A stretch of 64,000 nucleotides of DNA from Pratylenchus scribneri (GCA_030063045.1 JAQSEB010000047.1:1612001-1676000), one strand, 5' to 3'. Positions 34,131 through 47,000 are shown, counted from the first letter of the stretch. Translations and numbers: made by a program. Notes: generated by a model from the sequence alone, not told the origin.

Positions 34131-37100
34131 ATGTTATTATTGGCCAATGGAAGATGGAGGAGAAGAAAGGGCAATGGCGGCCAAAAGGCATTATTTAAAA
34201 ATGATTTCCTCCAGCAAAATTGTATTTTGGCAATTATTCTTGTTGGCATTTTCTCCACAGGTGTGTGAATTGGTAAAAAAATAGGTCATAAATTGCCTAT
34301 CCTAAATTCAAAAAAAACAAAGATAACAAGAAGATTTTCTTTTGTAAATAAATAATGATTACCGGAAAGGGATTCTGATTTTTAAGTTTTTTTTCCCAAA
34401 AATATTCTGCTAATATTGAAATGGATTCTGATTCTGAATACAATTTTTATATTTCCTCTTTCTTTTTAATTCACATTTAATGCCGCGAGCAATATTCAAA
34501 GGAAAACTATATAGATATCATAGTCCACAGTAAAATTCTCTCATCAATTCCACAGCAACAGTTGTTCTCTGCAGTGACGATAATCCAGTGACCCGCAATT
34601 TTAAATGCCGTCTGAATGGATGTTGTGATCAGCATGAATGGTGCCGATTTTGGGCATCCATGGGCGAATGCCAATCCAATCGGGGATGGATGGGTTGGGG
34701 GCCCATATTTTGTTAAGTAATAGGGAAAATTTACACATTTTTCAGAGAATAATTGCCAATTGGCCTGTAACACTTGCAATCGATGTAAATATTTTCGGGA
34801 AAGGGGAGATTTATTTCTTCAAAAATAATTTAATTATCAATATTAATTCCCCAAAAAAAACAGTGCCAGTCCGTCGTCCATTCAATTTTCGGCCTCTTCC
34901 ATCCCCTCCTCCCCGTCGACCACCTCCCCCAACCACAACTCCATTTCGTCCACCCACAGTCACATTTTCATTGCCACCTCCCCCCACCACAACCGTATTT
35001 ACCATCACCCAAAGGCCAACAACATTCACAACCCCGTCCACCACAACGGTGGCACAAATCACTTTTGCCGCCGCTGCTTCGCCCCAGGATCGATGTCGCC
35101 AACTTCAATCGGATCCATCCAATGCGGCGGAAGTTTTATTGCGCGAAAGGCTAGTGTCGGCAACGGAAGGTTGTGTGGGGAATATTTTGGGGGCTGATGA
35201 TGCTTGAGGGAATAATTGTCTGATAGAATGAATTATTTCCCTCCATAGATAATTCCGGTCGACGTCCATTGACCCAGGAGCAAGTGGTCCGATCCAACAT
35301 AGCGAATGCTTGTGTGCCACGATTGGATGAGGCTGAATGTGAACGGTGCGAAAATTTTTGTGGGGGAATATTTGGCCAATACAGGGGAAAATGGAGAGTG
35401 CTTCTAGAATTAAAAATGAATAAGCCCTTTCTTTTCGAAAGGCAAAAGGGAATAGTTAAGAGAAATTTAAATTGGAAGAATAGCCTCAAATTTTCATCCC
35501 TTTTCAAAATTACAGCTCCCTTTGCTATAATCTCTATTTTCGGACAATGGATGGAACATGCAACAATTTTCGATCACCGTTGCGTGGAGCCGCATTTCGC
35601 CCCTATAGCAGGTCAAAAATTGATGTCCATAAATACTTAATTTTAGTAGAAAAATCATTAATTAGAACTTATTAGTAGAAGGAAGATGACTATCGTATTA
35701 ATGGAAAAAGGGGATAACTCAAAGTTATGAACAAAAAAATGTCTTGTATTTCAATCATTTTTTATATCGATTCAGCATCATTTAATAATATTATATCAAA
35801 ATTCAATCATAATTGTAATTTGACACAATTTTTAAAGGCTAATGGCTCCAGAATATGACAATGGATTATCGGAACCAGTTTGTGAGTTTTCCTTCAGGCC
35901 TTTTTAAGAATGAATAAATATAAATAACCATTTTGATAGCCTCCATCCGGAATCATCGTCCAAGTCCACGGGAAGTGAATCGGAATGTGCTTTCTACAAC
36001 AAAAGTATACTAGAAAAGGGGTGATCTCCAATTTCACTAATTTAATCATTTTCCCAAATAGCAAGTCCCACATCCCGAATTCAATGCCCTTCTCATGCAA
36101 TTTGGCCAATTCATGTCCCATGATATGGCCAAAACCACACTAGTGCCCTCGGCCAAATGCAATGTTTGCCAGAATATTCCATCACGAGTTCGTCTCAATT
36201 CCCTACTTTTAATTCCATCCATTTTCAGTGTATGGCCGTATTCCTGGCTCCATCCGATCCGAATAATCATTTCCGTGCGGATGGATGCCTTCGAGTGTCA
36301 CGTTCATCGCCAATTTGTGGTTCGGGTCGAACCAAACCAAGGCAACAACTCAACGAGAACACCGGCTTCATCGATGGCTCCCCTATTTATGGGTCAAGTG
36401 TGGGCGGTTAGTCTTTTTGGTATTCCATTATAATTAAATCGGATTATCTTTTCCAGATTTGCACAAATTCCGTGAAGGGAATTCCGGTCTATTGAAGCTG
36501 AACAATTTCAATGGGTTCGCTTGGGTGGGGAAACATTTTGCCCATAGTAATTCGGTCATCCTTCTCCATCAGAATGCGTTTATTGCCGTTTGATTCTTCC
36601 AAATGCCGTGGCTCCGGCGATTGGTAACAACATCTTATCATCTACTTAAATTGGGGAGGGGGATTTTTGCCAATTATTTTCCATACTTTAAAATGTGTTC
36701 TGCTTAAAATTAATAGGAAAATTATCGATAGTTATTTTCGTAAAATTTTCTTTATTTGATGACCTGTTTGTGTTTTTCTAATTCGGCTTGTTCTGATAAT
36801 TCTGTTTGTATTTTGCCCCAATTTAATTCCGCCTGTTTGTGTTTCACCTAATAATTCCGCCTGTTTTATTTGCCCCATCTAATTCCGCCTGTTTGTGTTT
36901 TGCCCCAAATAATTCCGCCTGTTTGTATTTTGCCCCAAATAATTCCGCCTGTTTGTATTTTGCCCCAAATAATTCCGCCTGTTTTATTTGCCCCAAATAA
37001 TTCCGCCTGTTTGTGTTTTGCCCCAAATAATTCTGCCTGTTTGTGTTTGCCCCAAATAATTCCGCCTGTTTTATTTGCCCCATCTAATTCCGCCAATCCC

Positions 37101-40100
37101 GCCTGTTTGTGATTTTGCACTAATTCCGCCTGTTTGTGTTTTGCCCCAAATAATTCCGCCTGTTTGTGTTTTTGCACTAATTCCGCCTGTTTGTGTTTTG
37201 CCCCATCTAATTCCGCCTGTTTGTGTTTTGCCCCATCTAATCCCGCCTGTTTGTGTTTTTGCACTAATTCCGCCTGTTTGTGTTTTGCCCCAAATAATTC
37301 CGCCTGTTTGTGTTTTTGCACTAATTCCGCCTGTTTGTGTTTTGCCCCAAATAATTCCGCCTGTTTGTGTTTTTGCACTAATACCGCCTGTTTGTATTTT
37401 GCCCCAAATAATTCCGCCTGTTTGTATTTTACCTAAATAATTCTGCCTATTCTGTTTTAATTCTGTCTGATTTACTTAAGACATTATAATATTTACATAA
37501 ATTTATATTCAAATATTTGGCTTTATCAAAATAATCCCTTACATTTAAGCACCGCCACATTCATTGCAGGCGATAGTCGAGTGAATTTATTCCTTGGCCT
37601 TACTTCCTTCCACACACTTTTTACGCGTGAACATAATAGGTGTATACCCTTTACAAAAGGAAATCCCTCTATAAAATCCATTTTTAAAGGATTTCCCAAA
37701 GACTACAACGCCTGAATCCTCATTGGGTTTGTTTGTGAATTAATTATGATGTCAAATTATGTGGACATTTTCAGAATGGCGATCGACTTTTTCAGGAAAC
37801 GCGCAAAATTGTGGGCGCCCAAATTCAGGTGCAAGAGGCCAATTGTTCATTTTTAATTTATTTATATCAAATATCTCTATAGGCAATTTGCTATCGGGAA
37901 TATTTGCCAAAAGTGTTGGGCTCATCATTTGCTGCAACTGGTAAGCAAATGGACCTGAGCCGTTCTTTTGGCCCTAACTCAACAGGGAAGCAACCAATTT
38001 GGGAAGGCTTTATCTCATTCGAAAGTTCTAAAAGTCCCCTCAAAAGTGGCTACTCTAATTTTATAAAAATTAAAACATTTGTAAAATAAACGGCTTTTCC
38101 TCAAAAAATTCTGGATCTTCTTGTTCAATGGCAAATAACTTTTTTAAAAAGGTGGATTTTTTAATTTTAAATAGGCCACTTTTTAGAGAAGACTTTAGGC
38201 TTCCAAATGGTATATTACCTTTTGAAATTGGCTATTGCCTCGTTAAGTTATGGCTAAAGAATGCCTCAGTTAACAGAAACATCCCATACCAAAATGGATT
38301 TGGGGGAAAAATGCTCTCAAAAATGATTGAAATTTCACACATAGTTGGTCCATACCGTGGCTATGACCCAAATATTGATCCCACAATTGCGAATGAATTC
38401 ACGGCTGGCGCATATCGCTTTGGGCATGGAATGATCCAGGCAAGTTTGGATCAACCATCCCTCTCCATTATTCTGTGCTCACAGGAATTCTACCCAAGAT
38501 TGGACGAATTCAATCGAACAATTCCATTTGGGGGATTCGCCTTCGTCGATGGAACACTCAAATCGGATCGCCTCATCTTCCAAGGTGGCATTGATCCGAT
38601 TATTCGGTTGGTCTCATAATTTTATCCAATCAAATTCCAATTTAATTCTTTTAAATCCCAATAATATATTCAAATCAAAAATTTATGGAACAAAGTTTAT
38701 ATCAAAAGATAGGAATTTTTCTGCTTTATCGAGTGATATCAAGATCATTAAAAAATGGTTTGGATTGAAGGGAGTTATGAGTGCGCAAAGATTGTTGAAC
38801 TCCCTCAAATGCAAAGGAAAAGGGAAAGGGAAGAGAATGGGTGAAGTGAAGAATGCCTCAAGGAATATTCCCTATCTGCTGTTGATAGGGCCGCTCTACA
38901 ACATATACGGTATAGATACCGTACTTTCTCCCTTCCTTCTTATCAACAAGAGAGCACTTACTGTTCCCTGCTGATGGCCCCTTCTTTTTCATTAAATCTG
39001 AATGTTCGTTATCTAAGTTTTTTTGAAGCTTATAATTTATCAATGGAAGAACCAGTTTGAATGATCTTGATATTCTTTGATAGAGGGGAAAATTTTTTAT
39101 TTAATAATATAAAAATATTTTGAAAATTTTAAATTTAATGAAGGAAAAACTAGAATTTTAGGATCACCTCTTTTTAAATGATTTTTATTTCAATTAAATT
39201 AACATATTTCCAACTTTAAAAATAAAAAATTTGCTCAACTTTTATATTTACTTTGAATTCTTTGAATTCTAAAGATTAAAAAAATAAATAAAATTATTTA
39301 CAGTGGAATGATGTCACAACAATTGAAAAGGCCACAGCGGCTGACAAGGACGGTCAGCATAAAAATTATTGGGGAAAATAAAAAAGAATATGGCATTTTA
39401 AGGTCACTGAACAAATGTTTGGCACCACCGATTTGGGCACAATCAACATTCAAAGAGGCCGGGATCATGGGGTAATAATTTGGAGGGGACGGGCTTTCAA
39501 TGCCCTCTTTTGTCAGATTCCCTCATATTTGCGTTTCCGTCAACTTTGCGGCCTTTCAAGCGCTTCCACTTTTGATCATGTAAGTGCCAACTTTTTATCT
39601 AGAGGCTAGGCAATAGGCTCTATTCGGAATTTGGGGGAATGTTTTCCGTTTTCTCCCTTTCGAACACCCTGAATTTTATCTATTAAACTCAAAATAAATT
39701 GACGATAAGCTCTCTTAAGCCCAAATTAAAGCCCAAAAAACTAGAGAAAATGATAGGATTTGATGAAGGATAATCAGTACTTTTGGGTTTTCTGTTCCCA
39801 ATTTTGAATACCCCTTCCATAAATTTACCTTTCCCCTAAATTTACCTTTTGGATTTCTCTAAATTAATCACCTCTAGGCCTGCCAAGAGGTACTCTAGGA
39901 TTTCACCATCTCAAGCTTTTTGTGAACTGGCTTATTATAATATATTAAAGCCATCCTATAATTGGAAAATGACGATTGTAGTGTTCATTGGAGACAGATA
40001 CACCCTGGGAATATAGCATCAAAAACAATGATTCACATTCTAAAAATATTCATTGATTCTTTTGGAAAAAATATAGTCATTTTTGTATATTTCGGATTTA

Positions 40101-41717
40101 ATTTCTCCCCAATATTCATTTTAACAGTTGAGCCGTGAAATAATGAGTGCGGAGGCACGTGCCAATCTGCAACGGGTTTATGGCACACCGGACAAAGTTG
40201 ACTTCTTTGTGGGCGCTTTACTCGAGGATCCAGTCGTCCGGGGTCTAGTTGGGCCAACAGTGTGAGTCAAATAGAATTTTATGGATTATTTACTCTTTTC
40301 ATATTAAATTCTCTTTAGGGCCTGCGTGATTGGTCCACAATTTGCGCGGACCAGGGACGGAGACAGGTAAATTCAAATTGGGGGCCGAGGGGCGAATGAA
40401 TGATTGAATACCTCCGATCGGTATCTGGACCATTCTTTTGGCCATAGCTTGCGGAGGCTATTGACAATCCAAGAAAGCAGTATACCATTTGAAAGCTATG
40501 AATGTCCTCTACATTTTGGCTCTCCTATTTTAATATTAACGCAGGGATAAAGCATAAGAGGAATTAAATTAAATTTGAGAACGGGTAAAAGAGACCATTC
40601 AGTGCCTGTATTCGTTTTTTGGCTCATATATCAACGAGGCTATAGCCAATTTGGGAAGGCGATATGCCATTCTAAAGCCCAAAGTGTCCTCTAAAAAGTG
40701 GCTTCTTATAATTTTATAAAAATCATCATTACAAAAAATTATATCCCTTTGATTATAGTGACCCAAATTTTTCTAATGGAGTGAGGAAAAGCCGCTTATT
40801 TCACAAATTGGCTAGATTTCTAAAAAAATTAGAAGCCACTTTTTAGAGGGCTATTAGAACTTTAAAATGGCATATCGCCTTCCCAAATTGGTTGCTTCCT
40901 TCTCGGGATATGGCCAAAAAGAACTGTCCCATAATCCTCCATCTCTCTTTACCCCTCCACTACCCGCATTCGTTTTTGGCCAATATTTCAACGAGGAAAT
41001 AGCCAATTTGGAAAGGCAATATGTCATTTTAAAGCCCAAGATTTCCTCTAAAAAGTGGATTCTTGTAATTTTTATAAAATCCAAATTTTTAAATAGTTAT
41101 ACGTCCTTGAGTGAGTGTAATGAACCTGACTTTTCTGGTTGTGTGAGGAAAGGCCGCTTATTTAACAATTGTTTTAAATTTTAAAAATTAAAATAAGCCA
41201 CTTTTTAGAGGGCATTTAGAGCTTTCAAATGGCATATCGCCTTCCTAAATTAGTTGCTTCCCTGTCGAGTTATTGCCAAAAGAAAGGCCATACTCAATCG
41301 GTGGAACCCATACACAATTTTGATATTTCCCAAGGGCGGATCAACAGAAATAGGAAAGGAAAAGTAAATAATTCTCACGCTTTCCTCCACAGATTCTACT
41401 TTGAGAATCCTGGCATTTTTACACGTGCTCAATTGGCCGAAATTCGTCGTTCCTCGTTGGCCCGCATCATTTGTGACAATGCGGACAATGTAAATATAAA
41501 ACGGAATCGACTAAAAATTCTCCAACCAAATTTCATTACAGATTCGAATGGTACCACGCGAAGCATTTCGGACGGGTCCGGTGGTGAATTGCGCCGAAAT
41601 CCCACAAATGGACTTGAGCAAATGGCGCGAATTTTGAAGAGAACATTTCCCCAATTAAATTTAAATTTGACCGCCTTATTTCCCTCCTTCACTGCCAATT
41701 TTCCCCCATTCCATTAA
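34131..41717 (+). CDS. ShKT-domain heme peroxidase (skpo/MLT-7-like), secreted
   Basis: Heme peroxidases of this nematode class crosslink tyrosines in cuticle and other matrix. The start exon ends in a hydrophobic segment ([19 protein letters not shown]), a signal peptide. Then a ShKT-like domain ([52 protein letters not shown]), a Pro/Thr-rich mucin-like linker (34860-35060) and the peroxidase: [40 protein letters not shown] (distal His), [39 protein letters not shown] (catalytic Arg), [35 protein letters not shown] (proximal His), [66 protein letters not shown]. All catalytic landmarks are present, so it should be active. Introns hold minisatellite array 2 and four MITE copies. The junction between SKCRGSGDW (about 36610) and GDSRVN (37569) does not join in frame; a small exon may be hidden in the array-bearing intron. 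Confidence 0.92.
36784..37465 (-). repeat. 30-bp minisatellite, array 2 (inverted, in peroxidase intron)
   Basis: About 22 units read in the opposite orientation (CAAATAATTCCGCCTGTTTG plus TGTTTTGCCC on the plus strand). It mixes full 30-bp units, a shorter ~28-bp form with TTTTTGCACTAATTCCGCC, forms with GCCCCATCTAATTCCGCC, and truncated AAAACAGG-type joins. It is the most heterogeneous of the four arrays. Confidence 0.97.
37961..38262. mobile_element. Foldback MITE family 1, copy 2
   Basis: Starts CGTTCTTTTGGCCCTAACTC and ends CTCGTTAAGTTATGGCTAAA; arms share AATTTGGGAAGGC and AAAAGTGGCTACT with their complements. In the peroxidase intron after the GSSFAAT exon, same layout as copy 1. Confidence 0.8.
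40431..40522. mobile_element. Foldback MITE family 1, copy 3 (left arm only)
   Basis: CATTCTTTTGGCCATAGCTT then GCAGTATACCATTTGAAAGC and GAATGTCCTCTACATTTTGG match one arm; no matching right arm follows before copy 4, so this is a truncated copy. Confidence 0.7.
40611..40925. mobile_element. Foldback MITE family 1, copy 4
   Basis: Left arm begins TTCGTTTTTTGGCTCATATA, with GGCGATATGCCATTCTAAAG and CTCTAAAAAGTGGCTTCTTA; right arm ends CGCCTTCCCAAATTGGTTGC and GGGATATGGCCAAAAAGAAC. Complete. Confidence 0.85.
40969..41286. mobile_element. Foldback MITE family 1, copy 5
   Basis: Begins CGTTTTTGGCCAATATTTCA, ends CTGTCGAGTTATTGCCAAAA. It follows copy 4 by only 43 bp in the same peroxidase intron, and both contain the internal phrase TGAACCTGAC/TGACCCAAAT-TTTTCT. 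Confidence 0.85.
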
Positions 41718-44070
41718 ATATAAACCCGGTTTCGTCCACATTTTTATTGTACCCCCATTCCACCCTAAAAAATGGCCATCACTTTTTTTCATTGTTTGTT
41801 TTTGTACCGATAAAATCAACAAATCGTCATTATCAAAATGGAAACCGGCATATTCAAAGAGGGGCATATTCCCGAATTTCGCTCCATTCTTCAACGGGTT
41901 TCTTCCAACCAATTCTCGCACGGACAAATTCCTTTGCCCGCCTTTTCCCCTCAATAATCCGACCAAACTTCTTTCCCCAAACCCCAATCCATCGCCAATC
42001 TTTTATGCAGCACTCTTCGTACTTCACAATTCACATCTGCATATATTCCTCCACCAGTCATCAAAAGCCAGTGCCTAAAGCAAAAAGTGGTGGCGCAAAA
42101 GAAGAAAAAGAAAAGCCGTCGACGACGGCAAACGAGAAAATTGAAAAGAATAGGAAGAAAATAGGGGAAGGAGCAATGCAAAATATATTGATTCTCGGTC
42201 GCCGGCGGGCACCCCTCCCCTCCACGCCCATAACCAATTCTTCCCAAACATCCCTCCCTTCTATTCATCCACTCCGTGTTCCCCTCCTCCCCCTCTTGCT
42301 GCCAGCCGAGTTTCCACGTCCGCCCCCGGAGTTTAGCATTTTTGCCTCTTTTTTCTCGGCGTGCCATTCCTTCCATCCAAGATGGCCACCTATCAAAATG
42401 GTTGCCTCCATTTTTGTGTGTGTTTGCTCCTCGGTTTTGGCCACAAGGCAAACGATTTCCGTTCAAAAGTGAAGAGAAGGAATATCCAATCCCTCTTAGG
42501 AAGGAATTCGAATGCCACCGACGAGACAAAATTGACGGCGCCGCCGGGGACCAATAATAATAGATGCTAAACCGCACCACACATTTGAAAGGAAAAAGGG
42601 CGGTGAAGTAGTGGCCAAACTGCTCTGAGGAAAGGGGGACTCCACTCAAGCAAAAGGCCATAATTTTGAGGGGTTTGGCCACATTTTTATTCCAATTGTG
42701 TCAAACGACGGCATATTGTGCCAATTCAGCACACCTAAACCTACCCTACCAACATATCCTCACCTCTATCGACCCATTATTCCTTCCTTTTGCCACTTTA
42801 TTGTCCATAAAATGTATGCCGGGGATTTTGGCTGACATGAGTTTATTTTGTTCTGCTGGATGCCCATAAAATTCCCTGGGGAGATTCGAACTTACTCAAA
42901 AAGCAACCAAAAACAATCCTTTTCACACTTTTTATATTTTTTGGTATTCAAATCCTATAAAACGAACCGAAATTTTCATTAAAACAGGCAATTTTATTGG
43001 TGAAATTAGAATTGAGAGAGTGAAAAGGGATATTCAATATACGGTATTTTAAATTTTAAAAATAAAATATTTGGCATTCTGATTTTATTTTGGTATCAAA
43101 TGTCATATTTTTTTGTTCACTATTTCTTAATTTTCTCAAGGGTGTGCATTATTTTGCCGAAAGATCAGTTTTTTGATTATAACTCTTTTGTGCTTGATCC
43201 TAGACCCCCAAACCATTTAGCATATTTGTAGAGCTCATCGAGACGCGTCGATTGACCTATATATTGTCGGGGTTTGGCCAAAATTAAAGGTATTAAACCG
43301 TCTAAACCATATTTTGGTTTTTGGTTTATAACTTTTTGGTTTGGGTTTAAACCCAGACAAACTATACATCAATCGGCGCGTCTCGATGAGCTCTACAAAT
43401 ATACTAAATGGTTTGGGGGTCTAGGATCAAGCACAAAAGAGTTCTAATCAAAAAACTGATCTTTCGGCAAAATAATGCATTTTTTCGGCAAAACCATGTA
43501 ATTCTTTCGGCAAAATAATATTATCTCTTTTCTCAATCTCAAAATTGATTGATTGATTCCGATTCCGATACCGTTCCCGGTTATTATCCGATCAAGGGCA
43601 ATTTCAACAAATTGTAATATGTAATGACAAAAGTTAGCATATTTTAAAACCATTTTTTTTGTTAATATTCAATTGACATCCTAAAAAACTAAATAAACAA
43701 AAAAATGGAAGAAATAGAAAACTTAATCATCATTCCACACACACACATATTCTCCAATTTTCCTTCCACTATTTTTCCATCCCGACCAATGATCGATCAT
43801 AAAATAAATTGTGTTGAGGGATGGGGATGACTCTTCCTTTTCTTCAACATTCAACATCATTCAAAAATTAGTGAATTTTCGATGCAAAGATTTATATTTC
43901 CAGCATCACCAAAACCCCAAACTACCCATTTTTATCTGATTTAATGATTTATACATCTCAATCATTCTTTTTTAGGTGATTTTGACTTTCATTTTATTCA
44001 TTTTGATATAAACTTTCTAAATTTCTTCAAAATTCTTCGGCCTCTCTGACTTAAAAACCGGCACAACAAA
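41718..44070. other. Intergenic gap peroxidase / AP180
   Basis: The 2.35-kb gap contains the palindrome at 43145-43479. From 41.75 to 42.7 kb long frames are open on both strands without any domain; this follows from reduced AT content and a pyrimidine-rich strand (CCTCCCC runs at 42200-42310), so I do not call a gene. The last 400 bp before the AP180 start are AT-rich promoter DNA. Confidence 0.4.
43145..43479. mobile_element. Large near-perfect palindrome (hairpin element)
   Basis: Left arm 43145-43262 and right arm 43362-43479 are inverted copies, about 118 bp each, differing at only a handful of positions. Arm landmarks: TGCATTATTTTGCCGAAAGA, TTGTGCTTGATCCTAGACCC, CCAAACCATTT and GAGCTCATCGAGACGCG. 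The 100-bp loop is AT-rich and includes the AAACC/GGTTT pairs of GGGTTTAAACCC. The ends and size fit a foldback DNA transposon derivative. The phrase TTTCGGCAAAA recurs twice just to the right. Confidence 0.9.
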
Positions 44071-47000
44071 ATGCAAACACTGGAGAAGATTGCCCATGCC
44101 CCGATGCCGTTCACCTCTGGCGGTCAAACCATCACAGATCGGATCAATGCGGCCAAACATTCGTTGGCAGGCTCCCAATTGGGCAAAACAATTTGCAAAG
44201 CGACCACCGAAGAATTGATGGCACCAAAGAAGAAGCATTTGGACTGTACGTTTTTTTTAATTTTTGAGGAAAATTAACATTCGAATTTTGCAGACTTATT
44301 GCATTGTACAAATGAGCCGAATGTGTCGATTCCATCAATGGCAAATTTGCTGATCGAAAGGACTCAAAATCCGAATTGGGTGGTCGTCTACAAAGCGTTG
44401 ATCACCATTCACAATTTAATGTGCTATGGCAATGAGGTTAATTGTTGAAATAATTATTAAATAAATAAATATTCGGTTCATTGGATTTAAATTACGAATT
44501 TAAAAAAATTGATTTTTAAATTCTGAAACCAGTGGGGCAGAGTGGGGCAGAGCCCCACTGGTTTAAGGCATGCTTCCGTATCGGAAAAAGCGCGGGGCGC
44601 TTTAAGGTACCCCAGTATGTTTTTTTATTCAAGTTTTGGACGGCTCGCTTCGCTCGCCTTGTATTTTTCATTTTTTGAAACCGGTTTAAGCTAATATCTC
44701 GAAACCGGTTTGGTTTGACAGCTCGCGCAATACACCATTCGATGCGTCTCGTCAAGCTCTACAACTTTGTTCTTTACCGCGCACGTCTATCACATCTCTC
44801 AAAAAAGTTATAAGGGAATTTCCGACTCGCGCACCCGACTTGGACACACGTTGCCATTTTTCCAGCCTCCCCTGGCCACCGGAGACCCCCCAACCTATAT
44901 ATCAAATGAAAGCCCACACTCTGGGGAGTGTGCTTTTTTTTGTTTCAAATCGATTGAGGTCCATAGAAAAAAGTTTTACCTGGGCAAACCGGTTTCTAAA
45001 CCGGTTTCGGCCCAATCCCAAATCCCTTTCAAAAAACGCGTATTTTTCCTGGATGCGCCATAAAAAGTTACCCCTAGAATGTGCAAATACCAAATCGAAA
45101 AAATCCCTAGAAAAAGAGCCTTAATTTTTTTTGTGAAAAATGTAAAACGGATTATATATTATATAATTTATTTATCTGTAATTTTTTGTAGCGTTTCTCG
45201 CAATATCTCGCCTCCTGCAACACAACATTCAATTTGACCAATTTTGTGGACAAATCCAGCCTTGCAAATGGCGCAATTGCTGCAGGTTTTGAACAAAAAT
45301 GAACTCATAATCATCAAAATATTCTAGGCTACGATATGTCAACGCATGTTCGCCGTTATGGGAAATATATTTCCGAGAAGATTCACACATATCGTCTTTG
45401 CGCCTTCGACTTTTGCAAAGTGAAACGCGGACGCGACGATGGCCTATTGCGAACTTTGCACACGGACAAACTGCTGAAAACGATGCCAATTTTGCAGACC
45501 CAAATTGATGCACTGCTCGAATTCCAGGTTTTTATTACATAAATAAATTAATGATTGACCAAAAAGTTAATTTTAACTGTAAAATTGCTTTATTTAGTCA
45601 TCACAAAAATATTTAATTAATTTTAAAAAAAAAAATCATAAAATTTAGGTGACTAGTTCGGAGCTGAACAACGGTGTCATTAATTGTTCGTTCATTCTCC
45701 TGTTCCGGGATTTGATCCGCCTTTTTGCCTGCTACAATGATGGAGTCATCAATTTGTTGGAGAAATATTTTGACATGAACAAGAAACAATGCCGCGAAGC
45801 ACTTGACCTTTACAAGGGATTTTTGGTACGGAAAATTTTATATTTATTAATTATTAAAATTATTTAATTTTCAGTCTCGCCTTGACCGTGTCTCCGCATT
45901 CCTGAGCATCGCCGAATCGGTGGGAATTGAACGTGGCGAAGTGCCGGATTTGACCCGTGCGCCTGCCTCATTGTTGGAAGCATTGGAATCGCATCTTTAC
46001 CATTTGGAGGGCGGCCGAGGACCTCCACCGGTTTCTTCCGCGCAACAGGTAAGAAAATTTTTTTTTGAATTTAATTATTATTTATTTACTTTTAAAATTA
46101 ATTATTAATTATTTTGCAGATAGTCAGCCAACAAATTTATTCGGCACAGCAGCAGGCCAACATTTTCCAACAACAAATGTATCAATCGGCTGCTGGTGGA
46201 GGATACGGCGGCGCCAGTGTGGATGAAATGGCCAAACAACGATATTTGGAGGAGGAAAAGGAACGCCTACGACAATATGAGGACCAAAGGAGACGACAAT
46301 TGGAACAGCAAGGAGGTTTGATATTTTTGGCATGGGATTGGGGAATTAATTAATTAAATGGGAATAAAAAATATTACGAAAAATATTTTTTTCGGATTGC
46401 TTTATTTCATATAGAAATATATTGTAGGATGTACACTAATGCATAAAAATGACTAAAACGTCTGAAAAAATTACTTGCCTCTGAATGGATTCGAACCCGA
46501 GACCTAAATTTTACAAAAAATGAATGGTCGTTTGATCCCCCTTTTGGATCGAAAATTTTAAAAAAATCTACAAACCGAACCTAAAATGAATTGAATTTAG
46601 CGCCAACTTCATCCTCCAATGGGCCACCTCCATCGAATCCATTTGGCTCTTCATCTGTCCAACCACCCCCTCCAACAAATGCCGCCGATTTGCTCTTCTT
46701 CGACACTCCACCCAACAATAAAGGAGGAGCGGGGCCGCAGCCAACACAACAAATTGACCCGTCAAATCCATTCGCCATTGTCGCCGAAATTAACAATCGA
46801 TCTCAGCCAGGTTTGAATACGATTGAATTAATTTAATAAATGGATTTTTTGAATTAAAATTAGCAAAAATACTCCAAGATAATAAATTAATTTATTTCTT
46901 TTTCAGCCCCTCCTGGCGCCAATCCATTTTTGGGTGGTGGTTTTGGTGGTCCACCTCCACCCGGTGCCATGAATCCATTCGGCCTTGGCCAATCCGCTGC

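Noticed and set aside
41747..42682. Two overlapping ORFs of about 240 codons on opposite strands
   Set aside because: No domain, no signal, no splice structure like the neighbours; the strand is pyrimidine-rich and poor in stop codons.
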